A stretch of DNA of 64,000 nt, taken from assembly GCA_007644065.1 (NCBI GenBank), contig VJWN01000001.1:2122340-2186339 (forward strand), read 5' to 3'. Position 1 is the stretch's first letter; every line of letters starts with the position of its first letter. Below the pieces are notes generated by a model, which saw nothing but the letters and a program-made list of their open reading frames with translations, was not told where the DNA came from and did not search any database. Positions 1-13,411 of the stretch are shown piece by piece. The stretch is from Margaritispora aquatica (lineage: Eukaryota > Ascomycota > Leotiomycetes > Helotiales > Discinellaceae). Position numbers and translations under genes: made by a program.

Positions 1-135
1 CATTTTTCTAATATACATTCCTGGAGGTCAACTGGCTCGAAGTATTGCCTGACTCAGGCTGTAGGTATAGAAATTGACCATAATCTCTCTCTATGGCTAC
101 TCGAAGCATAATACATATATGTCAGTCAATTCGCT

Positions 136-1205
136 ATGTCAAACGCTACCAACACCACGACAGTCCTCAATCTGGTGACAGATAAATGTATTCTCGCCTC
201 CAAACAGGATGGAGCGGTAACGGAAACATTCAACATGGGCCTGAAGGTCGGAGGACTCTTCACTCTCCTCGCGATTTCCTCACTGGCCTGTATGGCACCT
301 TTGTTTGGGACCAAATTTCCAGTCTTAAAGGTGCCAAATAAAGTTATGTTTGCTGCACGACACTTCGGCACTGGCGTTCTCATCGCGACCGCATTCTGTC
401 ATCTGATACCAACAGCCTTCATTGCATTGCATAACCCATGTCTTCCTGATTTCTGGCTCACGAAATACCAAGCCATGCCAGGCGCCATTGGGATGGGTGC
501 TATATTCTTCGTAATCACAGTTGAGATGGTGCTTTGCAGGAGAATGCATGCAGGCGCTGAGGAAATAGACTCTGAGAGTGCGGGATCTACAGGCGCAGGC
601 CCTGAAGTCGCTTCGCCTAAGAAGGACGTGATGCAATGCATGCTGCTTGAGATGGGTATTCTATTTCACAGCGTATTCATCGGCATGTCTTTGAGTGTCA
701 TTGCAAATGACGAGTTCATCGTCCTCCTCGTGGCCATCTGTTTCCATCGTGAGTATAACTTTTCGTTTTCTGTGGGCCCTTCTCTAACGCGGCATAGAAA
801 CCTTTGAGGGCCTTGCGCTCGGCTCTCGCATTGCCACAATCAATTTCCCACACAACCAGAGATTCAAGCCCTGGCTCATGTGTCTCGCATACGGTGCCAC
901 GTCAGTTCCCCTTCTCTTCCATACTTCATGATCTAACAAACTCCAGTACACCAGTTGGCCAAGCCATCGGCATTATTACACAGTCATTCTACGACCAGAA
1001 TTCCACCACTGGTCTCCTCATGGTCGGCATCATGAATGCGATATCATCAGGTCTTCTTGTCTACGCCTCCTTAGTGGAACTTTTTGCAGAGGACTTCATG
1101 TCGGAGAAGGCGGAGAAGGAGTTGGCAGGCAAAAAGATCTGGGTTGCATTTGCATGCGTTTTTGCCGGTGCTTTTGCTATGGCGTTTGTGGGTGCCTTTG
1201 CGTGA
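136..1205 (+). CDS. ZIP-family zinc/iron transporter
   Basis: Exons 136-748, 798-900 and 947-1205 join in frame to a 324-aa polytopic membrane protein. It should move Zn2+ or Fe2+ into the cytosol across the plasma or an organelle membrane. The ZIP signature is visible in two helices: HSVFIG (from residue 178) in TM4 and HQTFEGLALG across the first splice junction (from residue 204) in TM5, which supply the metal-binding His and Glu. The loop between TM3 and TM4 (about residues 145-170) is acidic and short and lacks the long His-rich stretch of many plasma-membrane ZIPs. Length is normal for fungal Zrt1/Zrt2-like proteins. The start is the first ATG in the open frame. Which metal and which membrane cannot be told from sequence alone. 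Confidence 0.92.
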
Positions 1206-3390
1206 TTGAAAGTCTATGGACATTCGCAGCATGAGGCGGGATGGAGAGAGCAAGACAGGAGCATCTGGTTATGAGTAATATGTTTGCATTGGAAGTTACT
1301 CACAGCGCAACAGGCATTGATAACGGAATGAATGAGCCATGCCTTTTAGTCCGACAATCTAATAAAATATGTCCTTACCACGCGTCTCAATAGTCGCGCA
1401 TTCATAACGAGCCTTTAGATAATTGGTCGAATGTTTCGAAGCGCCTAGTATGGTGGTTCTATCCCTTGATATCCAATGCATTTGTTGACAATTGAAGTTC
1501 AATCAGTAATTACAAGAATCTACTGTACTCATCACATTCCACACATGTTTTCACTCGCACGTTATCAAGCAGAGTCTTTATCAATGACATCAAACCTTTA
1601 TTGCTTCAAATCATCGACCGTGATAGGTTGTCATTAACCGTGCTCTCTTCTCACGACAGGTCAACCAAAATCTCAATATCACTACACGCGACCGGACTCT
1701 TCGACTCACTGCCTTAGGGCATTCTAAATGAGCCAGGACTTAACAGCGAGTTTTCAATTATCTTCCCTTGAAGTTGAGCGAAATGGTACTCAGTCAACAT
1801 CTGATGCTCATCTGCCTGGTCTGGAAGATTAGCTCATGCTCTCTACCCTGCTTGGTGGCATGCCAGATCACCGGCCAAGTTTCACAATTCAACCTTACCT
1901 ACCCTCCTGATCTGGATAAGCAAAGTCACTCCAGGGCAGGGCACATTCTAAAAAGATATGTTCGTGTGCAGTCGGAGAACTCTCTACTTTGTACGCGCTT
2001 TAGCTAGAATGCACTTGTGAGCAGCTGGTTGCTAGCCCAGTTGAACTCAAGTTCATCAGTTGAATGAATTTCGTCTTGTCAAGCAAAGCTATCAAGTTTA
2101 GAGAGATTAAAGCAGAAGTCAAGGTATCAGATATTTTGTCTCGTGATAATTTGGCATCACTTCAAGACCTCCAATACGGTATATATAACAGTTGTTTTCG
2201 TTATCTTCTATGCTTTTGAAGCGTTAAGCCTCGCCAACAAGCGCACTTCAATCACAAGTCTAGAATAGCTGCTTCTATGAAATAGTATTACGATATAGGT
2301 TCCAAACATCGAAGGATTCCTTCCATAAACAAGATATATTTGGATAAAGCCAGTGAAATCTAAAAAGACGCGCTATTTGGAAGTGTTGGAAGGATGAATT
2401 CGTGACTTTTGGCAAAAAAGGTTTACTTATGGCGCGACTTTTAAAAATCCTGTTCAAAAGATTATAGAAGTAAAGGTAACAAAAGCAAAAGAACGGCCAC
2501 TCTTTGGTGACAACCCCCCAATCCCCTCTGAAGCTCTATAATCCCCAAGTCCTCGCAATCAATTTGTTTTGATTGATGTCCCCAATAGCCACTGTATCCC
2601 CATAAACCCGCAGATTCCCCGAATTCCCACTCGGACACCACTGTCCACCCCGGGGTAGTAGGGCTCTCCAACCGCCCTAACGCCTCAGTGCATTCAGGGC
2701 TTTACAGACTCTGTGGCCGGGGTTTTTCCTTATTCAGTACTTCGCCCCGGGTATAACCCGAAGTGACGCTCTTGTTCCTTATTTTAGCAGTAGTAGAGAC
2801 ACGGCACTTTCCCTTTACACCACCACGCATCCAATATCCCCGTGTTGCGCGAGATTAAATTGATTTATATACTTAGGTTATCAGGTCACATGGTTTTTCT
2901 AACTTCAAAAATACATCGAAATCAATGTGTGAAATAGAAAGGGAGATTACAAAAGAACAACACTTTAGATAGCGGTCTTTGATCAGTAAAGGTAATCCAA
3001 AGAATAAATTCAGAAAAAAACGTATGTAAACTTGTCTCTACTTCATCTGATAATATAAAAGCTTTGTCTACTTCAATATCTAAAATTGGATTTCGAGTCC
3101 TTCCTTGGAATTGGATTATATTTTCTGTTGATATTAGCAATATCGAAAAGACAGATTATATTCAAAGAAAAAAAGTATAGGTTTGAGATTATTCATTGGG
3201 AAAACTAAAGCAGCAGTTTTGACCGTAACTCCAAAGGTATTTCCCAAAGTCCAAACCACCGACCCACCGAAGACAAACTCGCAACTCCGTTCATGAATGT
3301 TCAGCAAAACCTCCAGTAATCTACTACATAAAATGACCATTCTGCCTCCAGACCACAAGGACAAAATGAAAGCCAGCAATTGCAAAAGAT
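1206..3390. other. Gene-free AT-rich stretch with a GC-rich insert
   Basis: I find no gene in this 2.2-kb stretch. It is AT-rich except for about 2480-2810, which is distinctly GC-richer and is described separately. Short open frames on both strands show no domain and no splice-compatible extension. Confidence 0.6.
2480..2810. mobile_element. Possible degenerate transposon or LTR fragment
   Basis: A sharply bounded GC-rich block sits inside AT-rich intergenic DNA. It is rich in short C and G runs (CCCCCC, CCCCGGGG, CCGGGG). I saw no terminal repeats, target-site duplication or coding remnant, so the call rests only on composition and isolation. Confidence 0.2.
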
Positions 3391-4466
3391 TTAGCCAACC
3401 CAGACATCCCGCTCGCAACCTTTGGCAAGAATATCCCGGTAGGTCATTCGAGCCCCCAGAAAGTCCGCGAGAACCAAGGCATCCTTGCGCTCAGCTCCCT
3501 TGAGACCAGGATCCACGCAGTTCTTGCACACGAAGGTCATCCAATGCTTGGCAGCGGTCCAGACTCTCTCTGGCGAAAGATCTTGGACGTCGTCGAAGCA
3601 AGGTTGTCCTTCAGCAATGTTGTTTCCTGGGATCTCGGTAATGTAGATGCAAATATCCTTAACATGCTCCTTCTTCTCGGCAGAAAACCCCGGAATGTAG
3701 ACAACCAGGTCGTCCTCATTGAAATTTGACTTCTTCTGGGCCTCAATGACTTTGCTGATGAGGCTTGAGTCTCTGAATATCTGTTCATAGCTCATCGTGA
3801 AGGTCTCGGGTTGTCCAGTGCCAGTCAAAGGAATCTCAGCGTTTTCCCAATCTGCAAAGAATCGAACGATTGTTTGCGGAGGAAAGCATGGAACCCTGAC
3901 AGCCATTAGTACATCACCGTGGAAAGATCTCCAAGAGACTTACTTGGGACCGCGTTTATTTCTTGGGACTATCTTCGCAATGCTTCCAAGCTTTGTAGGT
4001 TTGGATCTGATAGCCAGCAGAACTGAAGTGCTTTGAGATGTTGAGACTTCCCCCGAACTTGACTCCTGTTTCTTCTTCTTCATGGTTGTCTCATCGCCTG
4101 AATCGACATCTTCAACAACTTGAGTGGTATCTTGATACCAGTCAGCCATAAACTGCTTAAAAGAATTGAAAGGGAACTTACTGTCGTTCTTGAGACCTTG
4201 GGGAGCCAAGATCTTTTCATCATTCTCACGGACATTCTTGCGCTTGCTCAAGACGTTTGGGTCCAAAGAAGAAAGTGGTGCGGCGGAGATGACTGCGGGC
4301 TTGGCAATTGCGGCTTTATTCCAGTCAGCTTTGGAGTGATTGCGTAGATGAATGTAGACTTACCATTCTGCTGAACGTTCTTGAACCGATAAGCAAGGCT
4401 GGCCTTCTTGGCTCCCAAGGGATTGTCAGCTTTGTGCTGCTTCGCGTGGGCTTTTGGCTTTGCCAT
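3391..4466 (-). CDS. Hypothetical basic protein
   Basis: Exons 4364-4466, 3944-4292 and 3895-3391 (read downward) join in frame to 318 aa. The first exon encodes a very basic N-terminus (MAKPKAHAKQHKADNPLGAK), compatible with a nuclear or nucleolar protein. The middle holds an acidic/Ser patch around residues 80-115 and further basic patches near residues 55-60 and 140-150. The C-terminal 165 residues look globular, with Trp and Cys residues, but match no family I recognise. Both introns have GTAAGT donors. The gene is divergent from TRM112 with 1.1 kb between the starts. Function unknown. Confidence 0.75.
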
Positions 4467-5597
4467 GTTGAATATTGTGCGATGTTGTGTGCGAATATGT
4501 GCACTCGTGTTGTTGTTGTTGTTGATTAAAAGAAGTTGTGGTTGTGGTAATAAGATGGGTGCATTTATACTTGAGGGAAGTGGTGCGAAATCACCAACCT
4601 AAACTAGCGGATTGAGCTAGTAAATCAACCTGACCAGGGAAACCAGCAGATTTCGTTCTCAAAAGTGAAGATATACTATTTCATGCCTGGCTCGTCAGGC
4701 AGCAACGAAGTTTCTTTTCCTTTTCGCCTCCATCCAGAAACAACTACAAGATCTGGCAGAAGATGACAGACGAGCATTACTTTACTTGCTGTGATTGTCA
4801 CAGATGCCGAGGATTGAGGCTTTTAATATTGCGTAGTTTGCTTGAATTCTCACGTAGGCTTTAAAGATTGTAAAGCTCTCATTCAGTAGTACATTTTAAG
4901 TTTCGCAGCACACATTAGTACATATCTCTCAGCCCTGCACAAGGGTGACCACGTCTATGGATCGCTGGCATCTTGGGCACGATTATTTGGTCCCTTTCAC
5001 TGATTACAAGGCGAGTTCCAACCTATCTGCAGACACTCGAACAGAACAAGACACAATACACCTGTCAGCCTCTCGATTTTAATGTAATATCAAGCAGATG
5101 CCATTTCCGAAGTCTTTTGGAGTAGATTGCTTTTGATTTTCATCCTATTATTCTATTTTCCATAACTACACTTCAAAAGAACTCAATGGGTGGAGTAGAA
5201 CTCAGGAATTGGGTAGGAGTAGCATCGCAGACTTGCTGTCAAGTCTAATATATATATATCCTCTATCTAACAAAGCATGGTTAACTCTTCTGCTTTCCAA
5301 GCGAGGAGTTGATGTTGTTGTCAAAAAGGGGGCTAATCACATGTTCTCGCTTCGACATCCGCTAATCTTGGCACTTTTCTCCATCGGATCTAATCTAATC
5401 TAATCTACCATCTAATCTCATCAGATCACAACCCCACCAGCTCAAAAATTTCGGCCTCGTCAAAACCCACCACCATCACCTCCACACCACGACGCATAAC
5501 CCAGCACCAGCACACCCTCACCAGCGCGCAGATCTCCACCACTGCTCTAAAACCCCACCAAGCAACCTTCAAGTCTGCGACACCCCAATCCGCAAAA
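4467..5597. promoter_or_regulatory. Divergent intergenic region, hypothetical gene / TRM112
   Basis: This region separates two divergent starts and must hold both promoters. It contains a short (GTT)n run near 4509-4524 in the leader of the minus-strand gene and a (TCTAA)n run near 5389-5420 upstream of TRM112. No gene is visible. Confidence 0.5.
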
Positions 5598-6108
5598 ATG
5601 AAGGTCCTAACCCTCAATTTCCTCACCTGCGCTGTGAAAGCCTGCAAAAGCACAACGACCTCCTTCCCACTGCACCCCAAGGACTGCGAGCTCGTCTCAG
5701 ACGATATCGAGATGAACCCGAAGTTGATCTATAACGTCTTGCCGCGGGTGGATTGGGCTGCGCTGACAATCACCGCTGCTGAGGTACGTTTGCTGTGTTT
5801 CTCCCATCCCGTCTTGCATCTTGCGCCTTCCATACCCTACACCCAACAAACTCAATCCAAACAGCACAAACAAGAAGAGAAAACAAACTAACAAAATTTC
5901 CATGCAATAGCTCGGCTTCCCTACCCTCCCCGCCTCTCCACCAACGCAGGAAGAGCTCGAGGGCGACGAGAAGATGCTGCAGGAGCTGCATAAGCTGCTG
6001 CTCGAGACGCAGATTAGCGAGGGGTGCTTGGTGTGCGGGAACTGCGGGCACGAGTATAAGATCAAAGAGGGGATTGCGAATTTCCTGCTGCCGAACCATT
6101 TGGTTTGA
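5598..6108 (+). CDS. TRM112: Multifunctional methyltransferase subunit Trm112
   Basis: Exons 5598-5783 and 5911-6108 give 127 aa. Trm112 is the small zinc-ribbon activator of several SAM methyltransferases: Trm9 and Trm11 (tRNA), Mtq2 (release factor eRF1) and Bud23 (18S rRNA). The N-terminus shows the first zinc pair at C11 and C16. The second pair lies in CLVCGNCGHEYKIKEGI near the C-terminus, and the protein ends with the typical IANFLLPNHLV. The helical insert between them (about residues 35-95) spans the intron. Length equals the family norm. It acts in cytosol and nucleus. Confidence 0.97.
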
Positions 6109-7125
6109 TTCTTGATCTGGGCTGTCGACGAATCGCTAGAAGAGGGTTTCGGATTATTTATTGGTGGATTCTGAGAAGTGAAGATGAGAGGTGCATAGCG
6201 TTGGAGTTGGTATGAAGATCTGATTTCAGGAGAGTGGAGTCTGCACCGTTGGCGAAAAGGTTGGAGAGAAAGAGAAAGAGCTTCCTGAGCAGAGAGAGCC
6301 TCGTCGAATCCCGTCTATGATACCCAATGCGAAATTTGGAGGAGAAAGAATGCAGTTCGGGCGAGTTCTCAAAGATTGACGAAAGTCACTAATCATAGGC
6401 TAGTCAAGCGAAGCGTACTGGGTCCATTGATGATTAACTTATCAAAATACCTAGAGGAATCTCCAGGTTTCCTACAGATTTGGGCAGAGCAATTCCATGA
6501 TTGCTATTTTGAAGCTGGCGCAGGATGAATCTTAATGATAAAAACCTGGTACATGAAAATCACACTGGTAAATTTCGGAATGTTGATCTCAAATCGTCTT
6601 CATTTAGCAGTGGATGTGCTCTCGCATTGAAAGCGGCACCCAACCTATGCCCCATGCTGCCTTCACCTCCCCATGATCTCATCTCCAATATGTTACAAGT
6701 GCGAAGCTCACTCTTAAGCTCCGTCCAGCACGCACCGCTCTATTCATACAAAGCACCAATATTTTCAAATGCGTTCGCGACCACCATAAACTTCCAGCTG
6801 AATCATCCACCCAACACGACTTTTCTGCCGCTGATGAAGCAGTAGATACCATTATCCATCAATCTTCCCCAGCAATGAGCGCAAAACAAGCTCCATCATG
6901 AAACGCCCCAAAAGTCTCGGTTGAAAAGAGTACATTTTTGTGGAAAAAACCCGTTGTTGTCCGGCCAGCCACCCAACCCAAGTCTGAAATGCATCGCAAA
7001 GAAAAAGAAACTCGAAGGGACAGTAGGAGAACCTAACGCCGTTGCTGTGAGAATATCCTTGTAGTTTTGAGGATCAATGCCTCCGCCCCAAATGCTGTCA
7101 ATCAAGTGAAGAAATGAATGAGATA
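6109..7125. other. Convergent intergenic, no gene seen
   Basis: About 1 kb lies between the stops of TRM112 and SET1. It should contain both 3' ends. Two short open frames (6525-6845 plus, 6896-7105 minus) show no family features. Confidence 0.5.
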
Positions 7126-10100
7126 TTAGTTGAGGAATCCTTTACATGCTGTCGTACCACACAGGCAGGGAATACGATCAGTGCTGCCAATTTCGCGCTC
7201 GAATTTATAGTCATACGTAAGCTCTTCGTCTAGATGTTGTTAGCTTGCTGATTTGTGTCATGTGATGTTAAGACTTACTCTGTGCAATGTCACGCAGCGC
7301 ATAAATGACAATACGCTTGCTCTTCTCCACCGTGATGATCTTAGCGGTGCAATTGGGCATGCAGCTGTGATTGATGAAACGGGCAATGCCTCCTTTTTTG
7401 GTGGCGTCCACAACAGTATTCTCGTCAATTCGGAAGAGATAACTGCTACCAATTCCACTCTTCAAGTAACGATGCTCTCGAAGATCGGCAACTTGCTGTC
7501 GTACTTTTTCGCCAACATACTCGATGATCATATCATTCATGGCAATATTTTCCATAGCATAAAGACCCCAGTTGTGAATAGCGGATCTCGCGAATTTCAC
7601 GGGCTTTTTACGCTTCTTCAACTGGTTGAAACGTAGTACATCAGCATCACCACCAAGACTCTTTTTCTGGTCATTAAGGTCAGCAACAAAACGGCGATTG
7701 TTGACACGGTTAGCTCGAGAATTTCCCTTGGCAAGCTTTTCTGCTGCAGCTTTGGCGGCATCAGCAGCGCTAGCTGCAGCATCTTTGCCATTTCTGTTGG
7801 CTTGCGCTTCCCGTTCCTCGCGTGCTTTCTGGACCTTGATACGATGTGGTAGGTATAGAGACTTCTCAGAATTCAAAATCTTCTTAGTCCCTTCCGTTCG
7901 GGCACAACCAGATGGGTTTGGAACATAATAGCCTTGAACAGAGACTGGTTTCGATATCAAGCCCCTGAGTCCATTATTGTTGAGCATTTTAATTTCTTCT
8001 TGACGCCATGACCATGCTTGAGCCCATGGCAAGTCTTCTCTGCCTAGACCTGCAGCTCGAGCAGCCTTCTGGGCGTGAAGAAGATCTTCCTCGTCTTTGA
8101 GAAGGTTGAGGGCTCCATCCAAGTCCAGAGCATGAGTGAAATCATCACTGAAAACAGCTTGTGGGGTACGAGAGACTTTACCCCACTCAACGGATGTCTC
8201 TACAGGAACAGTCTCCTTAATATAGACATCGATATCCTCATCTTCGTCTTCATCATCATCGTAGATGGGTAGAGTTGACTGCTGAACAGCTTCTTCCATG
8301 TATATGCCTTCAGCTTGCTGTTCACGTTTTAGTGCTTCACGCTCTTCAAATGCTTGCGTTTTGGACTTCTTCTTCTTGGCTTGCTTGAGAGCCTTTTTCT
8401 TGAATTGCTTCAAACTAGCTTCAGCTTCCGTTTCCGTTTTGATGACAGCATCAATGTCCTGCATGGTCGTGTCTTCATTACTAGTACTGGCTGACAATGG
8501 AAACTCTTGATCGATCTTTTCAGTGGCAACACCAAAAAGTTCCTCGTCTGATTTCTTCTGGCGCTTGCTGGTGATGTCCACACTGAGCTTGAGTTTCCGC
8601 TTTTTCGGCTTCTCCACAGGCTCATCCACAATAAAATTGGCTTCGCTCATGGAGTCCTCTTCAGGAGTGTCTGTTGCTCGGAAATCGCCTCTTCCTCTAC
8701 GGTTGATTATTACATCCGTATCATTCTCGGATGCTTCCTCCGTGCTCATGCGACTTCTTGGGCGTGATTCTGGTTCGGCAGTGTCCAAATTGCGAGATCT
8801 ATTCTCAGAGTCTCCATCAGATTCCTCATCGTCGCTGTCCTGAAAGCGATGGGTCAGATTCCTGATGATTTTCTTGTGTGCGGATCGTTTGCTGCTTGGA
8901 GCCTCCTGGATTTGGACATTGCGGTTCTTCCTTTTTTGGATTCTGGGCAATGCTGCGACGTTCAAGCGACCAGGACCCATAGCACGCCTATCCAGCACAT
9001 CAGCTCTTGAATTCGGCGTGCCAACACCTGGGCTATCCTCTCGATCAACATCCTCATGGATCAGGGGTAACTTCAAATCCTTAGGGTCCGGAATGTTCAA
9101 TTTCCGTCGTTTTGCGAGGTGATTTGAAGGATCCATAAACTTATGTAAAATTGGGCCTGCGATTTTCACCTTTATGCTCTTCACCAACTGAATTTTCAGT
9201 TCCCGCCGCACAACCTCCATCGCTTCTCTGGCAGGATCGAAGTTCTTAGCCCTTTCTCTTTTTTCCTCCTCCAAATCAGCTGCTTCCTCTTTCCTGCGCT
9301 GTATTTGATCTAGTCTTTCCTGCTCATCCAAATCATGACGAGTCGGAGTGTGACTACGCTTATGCACATATTTTGTAGGATCAGGAATTTCGGATTTTCC
9401 ATTGGTGCCGTGTGGATACATCTTCATCGCCATCTTGTATGTAAACAGCAGACTGCCATCCAGTTGAAGAAAACACTTTTCGGCATCTATTCGTCCTGCA
9501 TCGGAATTTGGGAAAACGACATAGTACCCATACGCATCCATTTGAACATCAAGAGCATGAAAATGCCGCACACGTTTTAACAGATGTGGCGGTGTGGATT
9601 GTTGTAGAGGCACCGAGTCTCCAGAGATGAATAGATAAGGAGTGTTTGGCAGCTGCAGTGAATAAGGTTCGGTATTTTCGATAATTCTTTGAGATTTGGG
9701 TTTTGTTGGCGGATTAGCTGCAGCGAAGGGAGGCCGAAAAAGATTTCTTGTAGCTGCTGGGCCCTTTGGCGCACTGGGTGGAGGCCCTGACGATTTGACA
9801 ACCTCCGCTGGCTTTGCAGGAACTACAACGGCGACTTCAGGCACAACTGGAGGCTTAGTCTCCTTCAGAAGGTTTTCCATCATTCTCCTGCTCTTGTTCC
9901 CCTCGGGATCGAACTCAACTTTCACATTATGCCGCCCAATTCTTATAGTCGTTCCTTTCTCAACTGCCATTTTTGCAGCTTGAATGGCAGAATTTCGAGA
10001 TCCTTTGGAGTTTGGCCTCGCATCTCGATATCGAAAGGTGGCAAACCCAAGACATGTCCCCGTCTCTGGATGTAGCTTATTGCTGCTCTCAGCAACGTCA

Positions 10101-11064
10101 CCATAGCTTGAAAAGATTGAGCTGATGTTGGCAAAATTATGCAATGGATCGAAGCCTGTCACAAGTACCTGGGTTGGAGGCCCCGGACCTAGAGAGTTCT
10201 TTGGATTGTATTCATAAGGTCGAAGGAGATACGGGGCTTGGCGCAATCGAGACCTTGGGTTGTGAAAATCCACATTGATGTAATCAAGCTTCCCACCTCT
10301 TTTTGCCAATCTTGGGTCCGCCGGGGGAGCGTCATCTTCCTGCACACGCAAAGCCATTAGCCAGACATTCACATATGCAAGATGACGCTCCCCCCGGATT
10401 GTAGTGTACATACCAAACCAAACTCCTTATATATGGGTTTCGCTTTTTTCTTGTCATTCGACTCAAATGTGAGGATATTGCCTTTCACAGATCTTTGGGG
10501 ATCGCGTGCAAAGACTCGCGTGTCTGCTGGGGCTATTTCTGCCATAGCAGCTTCGATGGGAAGGTCATGATTTGTCGCTACGGCTTTCTGGTTGACATCT
10601 GAGAGAGCGCCAAGCTTCTGTTGCTCTGGACTTGGTACGCGGTTTGGAGACGAGTCGATATTCGTCAATGGGGTTAAGGCATTGAAGTTTCGAGAGCCAG
10701 AGAAAGTCGAGGTATTTGATTGCGGGCCAGTCATGCTGAAGCCAGTGGATATACTGCTTGCATTTGAGCTGGCTGATCCGACGACATTGAGAATATCTCC
10801 TTGAACTGACTCTGTATCTTCTGCCTGTATACTGACAGCATCCGCAGCACGCAAAGTACTCTCTCCATTTCCTTGTTGCGCCTTGCTATCAACACGACTG
10901 TTGCTCGGTGGCCCAAAAATCTTCGAGTCACCGATTGCTCGGATGACCGGTGAGTCCATCTTGTGCGATTTGATCTTCTCTCGTTCTTTTGCTTTGTCTT
11001 TGGCTGCTCGCGGAGCATTTGGGAAAAAGGCAGCGAAGCCAGGGGAGTCGGAAGCACGAGACAT
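7126..11064 (-). CDS. SET1: COMPASS histone H3K4 methyltransferase Set1
   Basis: Exons 10414-11064, 7279-10339 and 7126-7229 (read downward) give 1271 aa. Set1 is the catalytic subunit of COMPASS and mono-, di- and trimethylates H3 lysine 4 in transcribed chromatin. Order: Ser-rich N-terminus; conserved block PPADPRL...LDYINVDF just after the first junction; RRM at about 274-350 (QVLVTGFDP); second RRM-like Set1-associated region at about 450-520; long acidic/basic linker; n-SET at about 960-1100; SET from about 1135, with [21 protein letters not shown] and ELTYDYKFE; post-[16 protein letters not shown] at the terminus. The third exon is only 104 nt but supplies ELTYDY and all post-SET cysteines. 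Length fits filamentous fungi. Confidence 0.97.
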
Positions 11065-13411
11065 CGTGACAGATATGGATTCTACCTCGCCCTCCTTCTC
11101 GCAACCAACATCCCCAACCGTGTATTCAATGTAATCGTGCTAGCATATGGTAGCAAGGACGACGTTTGATGCACGCGCAGAAGCGCAAAGATTACCCACG
11201 CGACTCCTGGACCAGTCCAAATATATTGCGCTCGGACACAAAGGGGCAGAAAAGGGCAGGTTAACGTGTTCGCAGATTATGAATTGAGAATGCGATGGTA
11301 TAGAGATGCTACTGCGATGCAGGCAGATGGAGGAGATGAGGCGTCGTTGGATTGAGGTTGGGTATAGGGGTGTCGTTGTAGTTGTGGTGAAGGGAATGAG
11401 GTTCGTCAAGAATACTTTGCGGCTAACCTAGTTGGCTTTATCCGTCATCAGTACTCCAGATATAGCCTTGACACAACAACAACGGCAACAATAGAAACAC
11501 GAATTCGAATTGATATTATGTTGAATATAACCAGCATACAATAGGATCCCATATTCATATTGTGAATTTTTATCGAATTCTCTCAATCATGAATTGCTCT
11601 ACATACCTTACCTTACTTATAGTTATTTGCTGACGTTCCAGCCAGTTCATTCGTCCTAAGCGAAACGCGTCGGAGATCACGAAGCTCAAAAGAAAATGAT
11701 AGGTATTAAGCAACGCAACAAGAAGATATCAAAGCTGATCATGGTCATACAAATCAACGGTCCCTGCTAATAGCCCATTTGCGCTTGTTGGAATACAACT
11801 CAAGTTCAATATCACTTTGATGACGAAAACTCGACTGAATAAGCATAAGCTCAGGTACATGAGCTGCCTGTGTTGGCTGCCCCTGAATGATAAGATCTTA
11901 CGAAGAAGATGCACATTTGCTAACATTCGTAGCACTCTCTAGATGTATAAACACGAGACGACATTCTTACTTCTACCACTGTAGACACGAAGTCCTCTTC
12001 AGGGGCCATTCCAAGATCTCGACCTGTCCAACTGCATTCTGAGTGGAAGTCGTTATGGTAGTAGTTGCGGAAAAGATGTTTTTCCGTGGACCTGGAAGTA
12101 TCTCACCTTGCCTGTGCTCTATGGGAATATGGGATTTGGAACTCCCGTCATTGAGCACGATCACATGACATAACCGTTTCAACAGAGGTACAACTTGACG
12201 CCAAAGCAGGAAAGGAGAGTAGACGTCGCAATTACATACAGCTTCTAAACTTTAAGCAGTTCTCAAATTACCAAGTATTCGCCAACCTTCTAAACAGCAG
12301 GACTGCCTACCTACCTGGTTACCTTAGGTATGTGTCATATCTGAATCATGTGATTATAGTAGAGGCTCAGAGCAGCCAAGTTGCACTTGGTACATCAGAT
12401 GCACTGCCCCTGCCACCGATAGAATGCCTACGTTCCAAAGTCTCTCCTGCATGACATCTCATGCCTTTCTAAGCCTCTGTTGGTAAGCTTTTGCTTGCTT
12501 TTGGCGTTGGAATACACGATTCATGTCCCAAAGAGCTCTTTGCGAAGCATCTCGTGGACATCGAAGTAGATTGTGAATTGACGCTTGCTGCAGTGGCAAC
12601 CTGTTTCTCTGTACAATGTTCCCTTCAGATCACACGAGCGGTAATAGAATTTGCAGGCTTCGTCCTGTTACATACTACATTCTTTCTTCATGTCTGAAAT
12701 GTATAGCCTCGTTTGGGATAGATTTCAATCCCCAAAGACGCACGACACTTCTCATTGTTCTACGAACCATTAATCGAGAACTACAAGCGATGGCCAAACC
12801 CTTACTTCGAGCGACAGTACCTTAGATAGCCGTTCAGAGCATCATCTACAGCCTCATACATTCCATTTGCTCGTCTACTTCTCAGGGCTTGGCAAACCCT
12901 ATGCAACGCATCGGACAGTCTCAGACCCTTCAGGCAGTTGACTTCAATCTAAACACCCTCATTGGTCTTCCCCACACAAAGATTTCAGGCTGTCGAGGCT
13001 GAGTACTTAAATTCGTGCCAAGCATTCACGCCATCGAGGAACGGGAAGGATCAAAAAGTGCTAGATGCGATGAATACAGGCAGATAATCTCATTGCGTCA
13101 ACGGTATCTTCCACATATGTTACAACTCGGGCGTGATGGTTGGGCGCAGGGAAACTTAGGATGAGACAGTATTCGAAGAGCTGAGATGATAGAGGGGGAG
13201 AAAATGTATATGAATGGTCTTGTCGTCCTGGAGAGCTGGAATAATTTTAGAAACTCATCCTCTTCAGCCTTTGTTCATTGCAACCTTAAATCCGAAGCGC
13301 GTCTCTTTGAGCCATATAGCTACTCACTTTTGCCCTCATTTTCTCAATTGCTTCTCAAGAGTTATACCTAAGTCTCTAAAATTATCACGCATTTCGCAAA
13401 AATTAGTCAAG
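11065..13411. other. Long gene-free stretch upstream of SET1
   Basis: About 2.3 kb of mainly AT-rich DNA. The part next to 11064 is the SET1 leader and promoter; the part next to 13412 is the promoter of the MARVEL gene. Short frames (such as 11140-11409 minus, 12491-12697 plus) carry no recognisable domain. No gene claimed. Confidence 0.5.
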
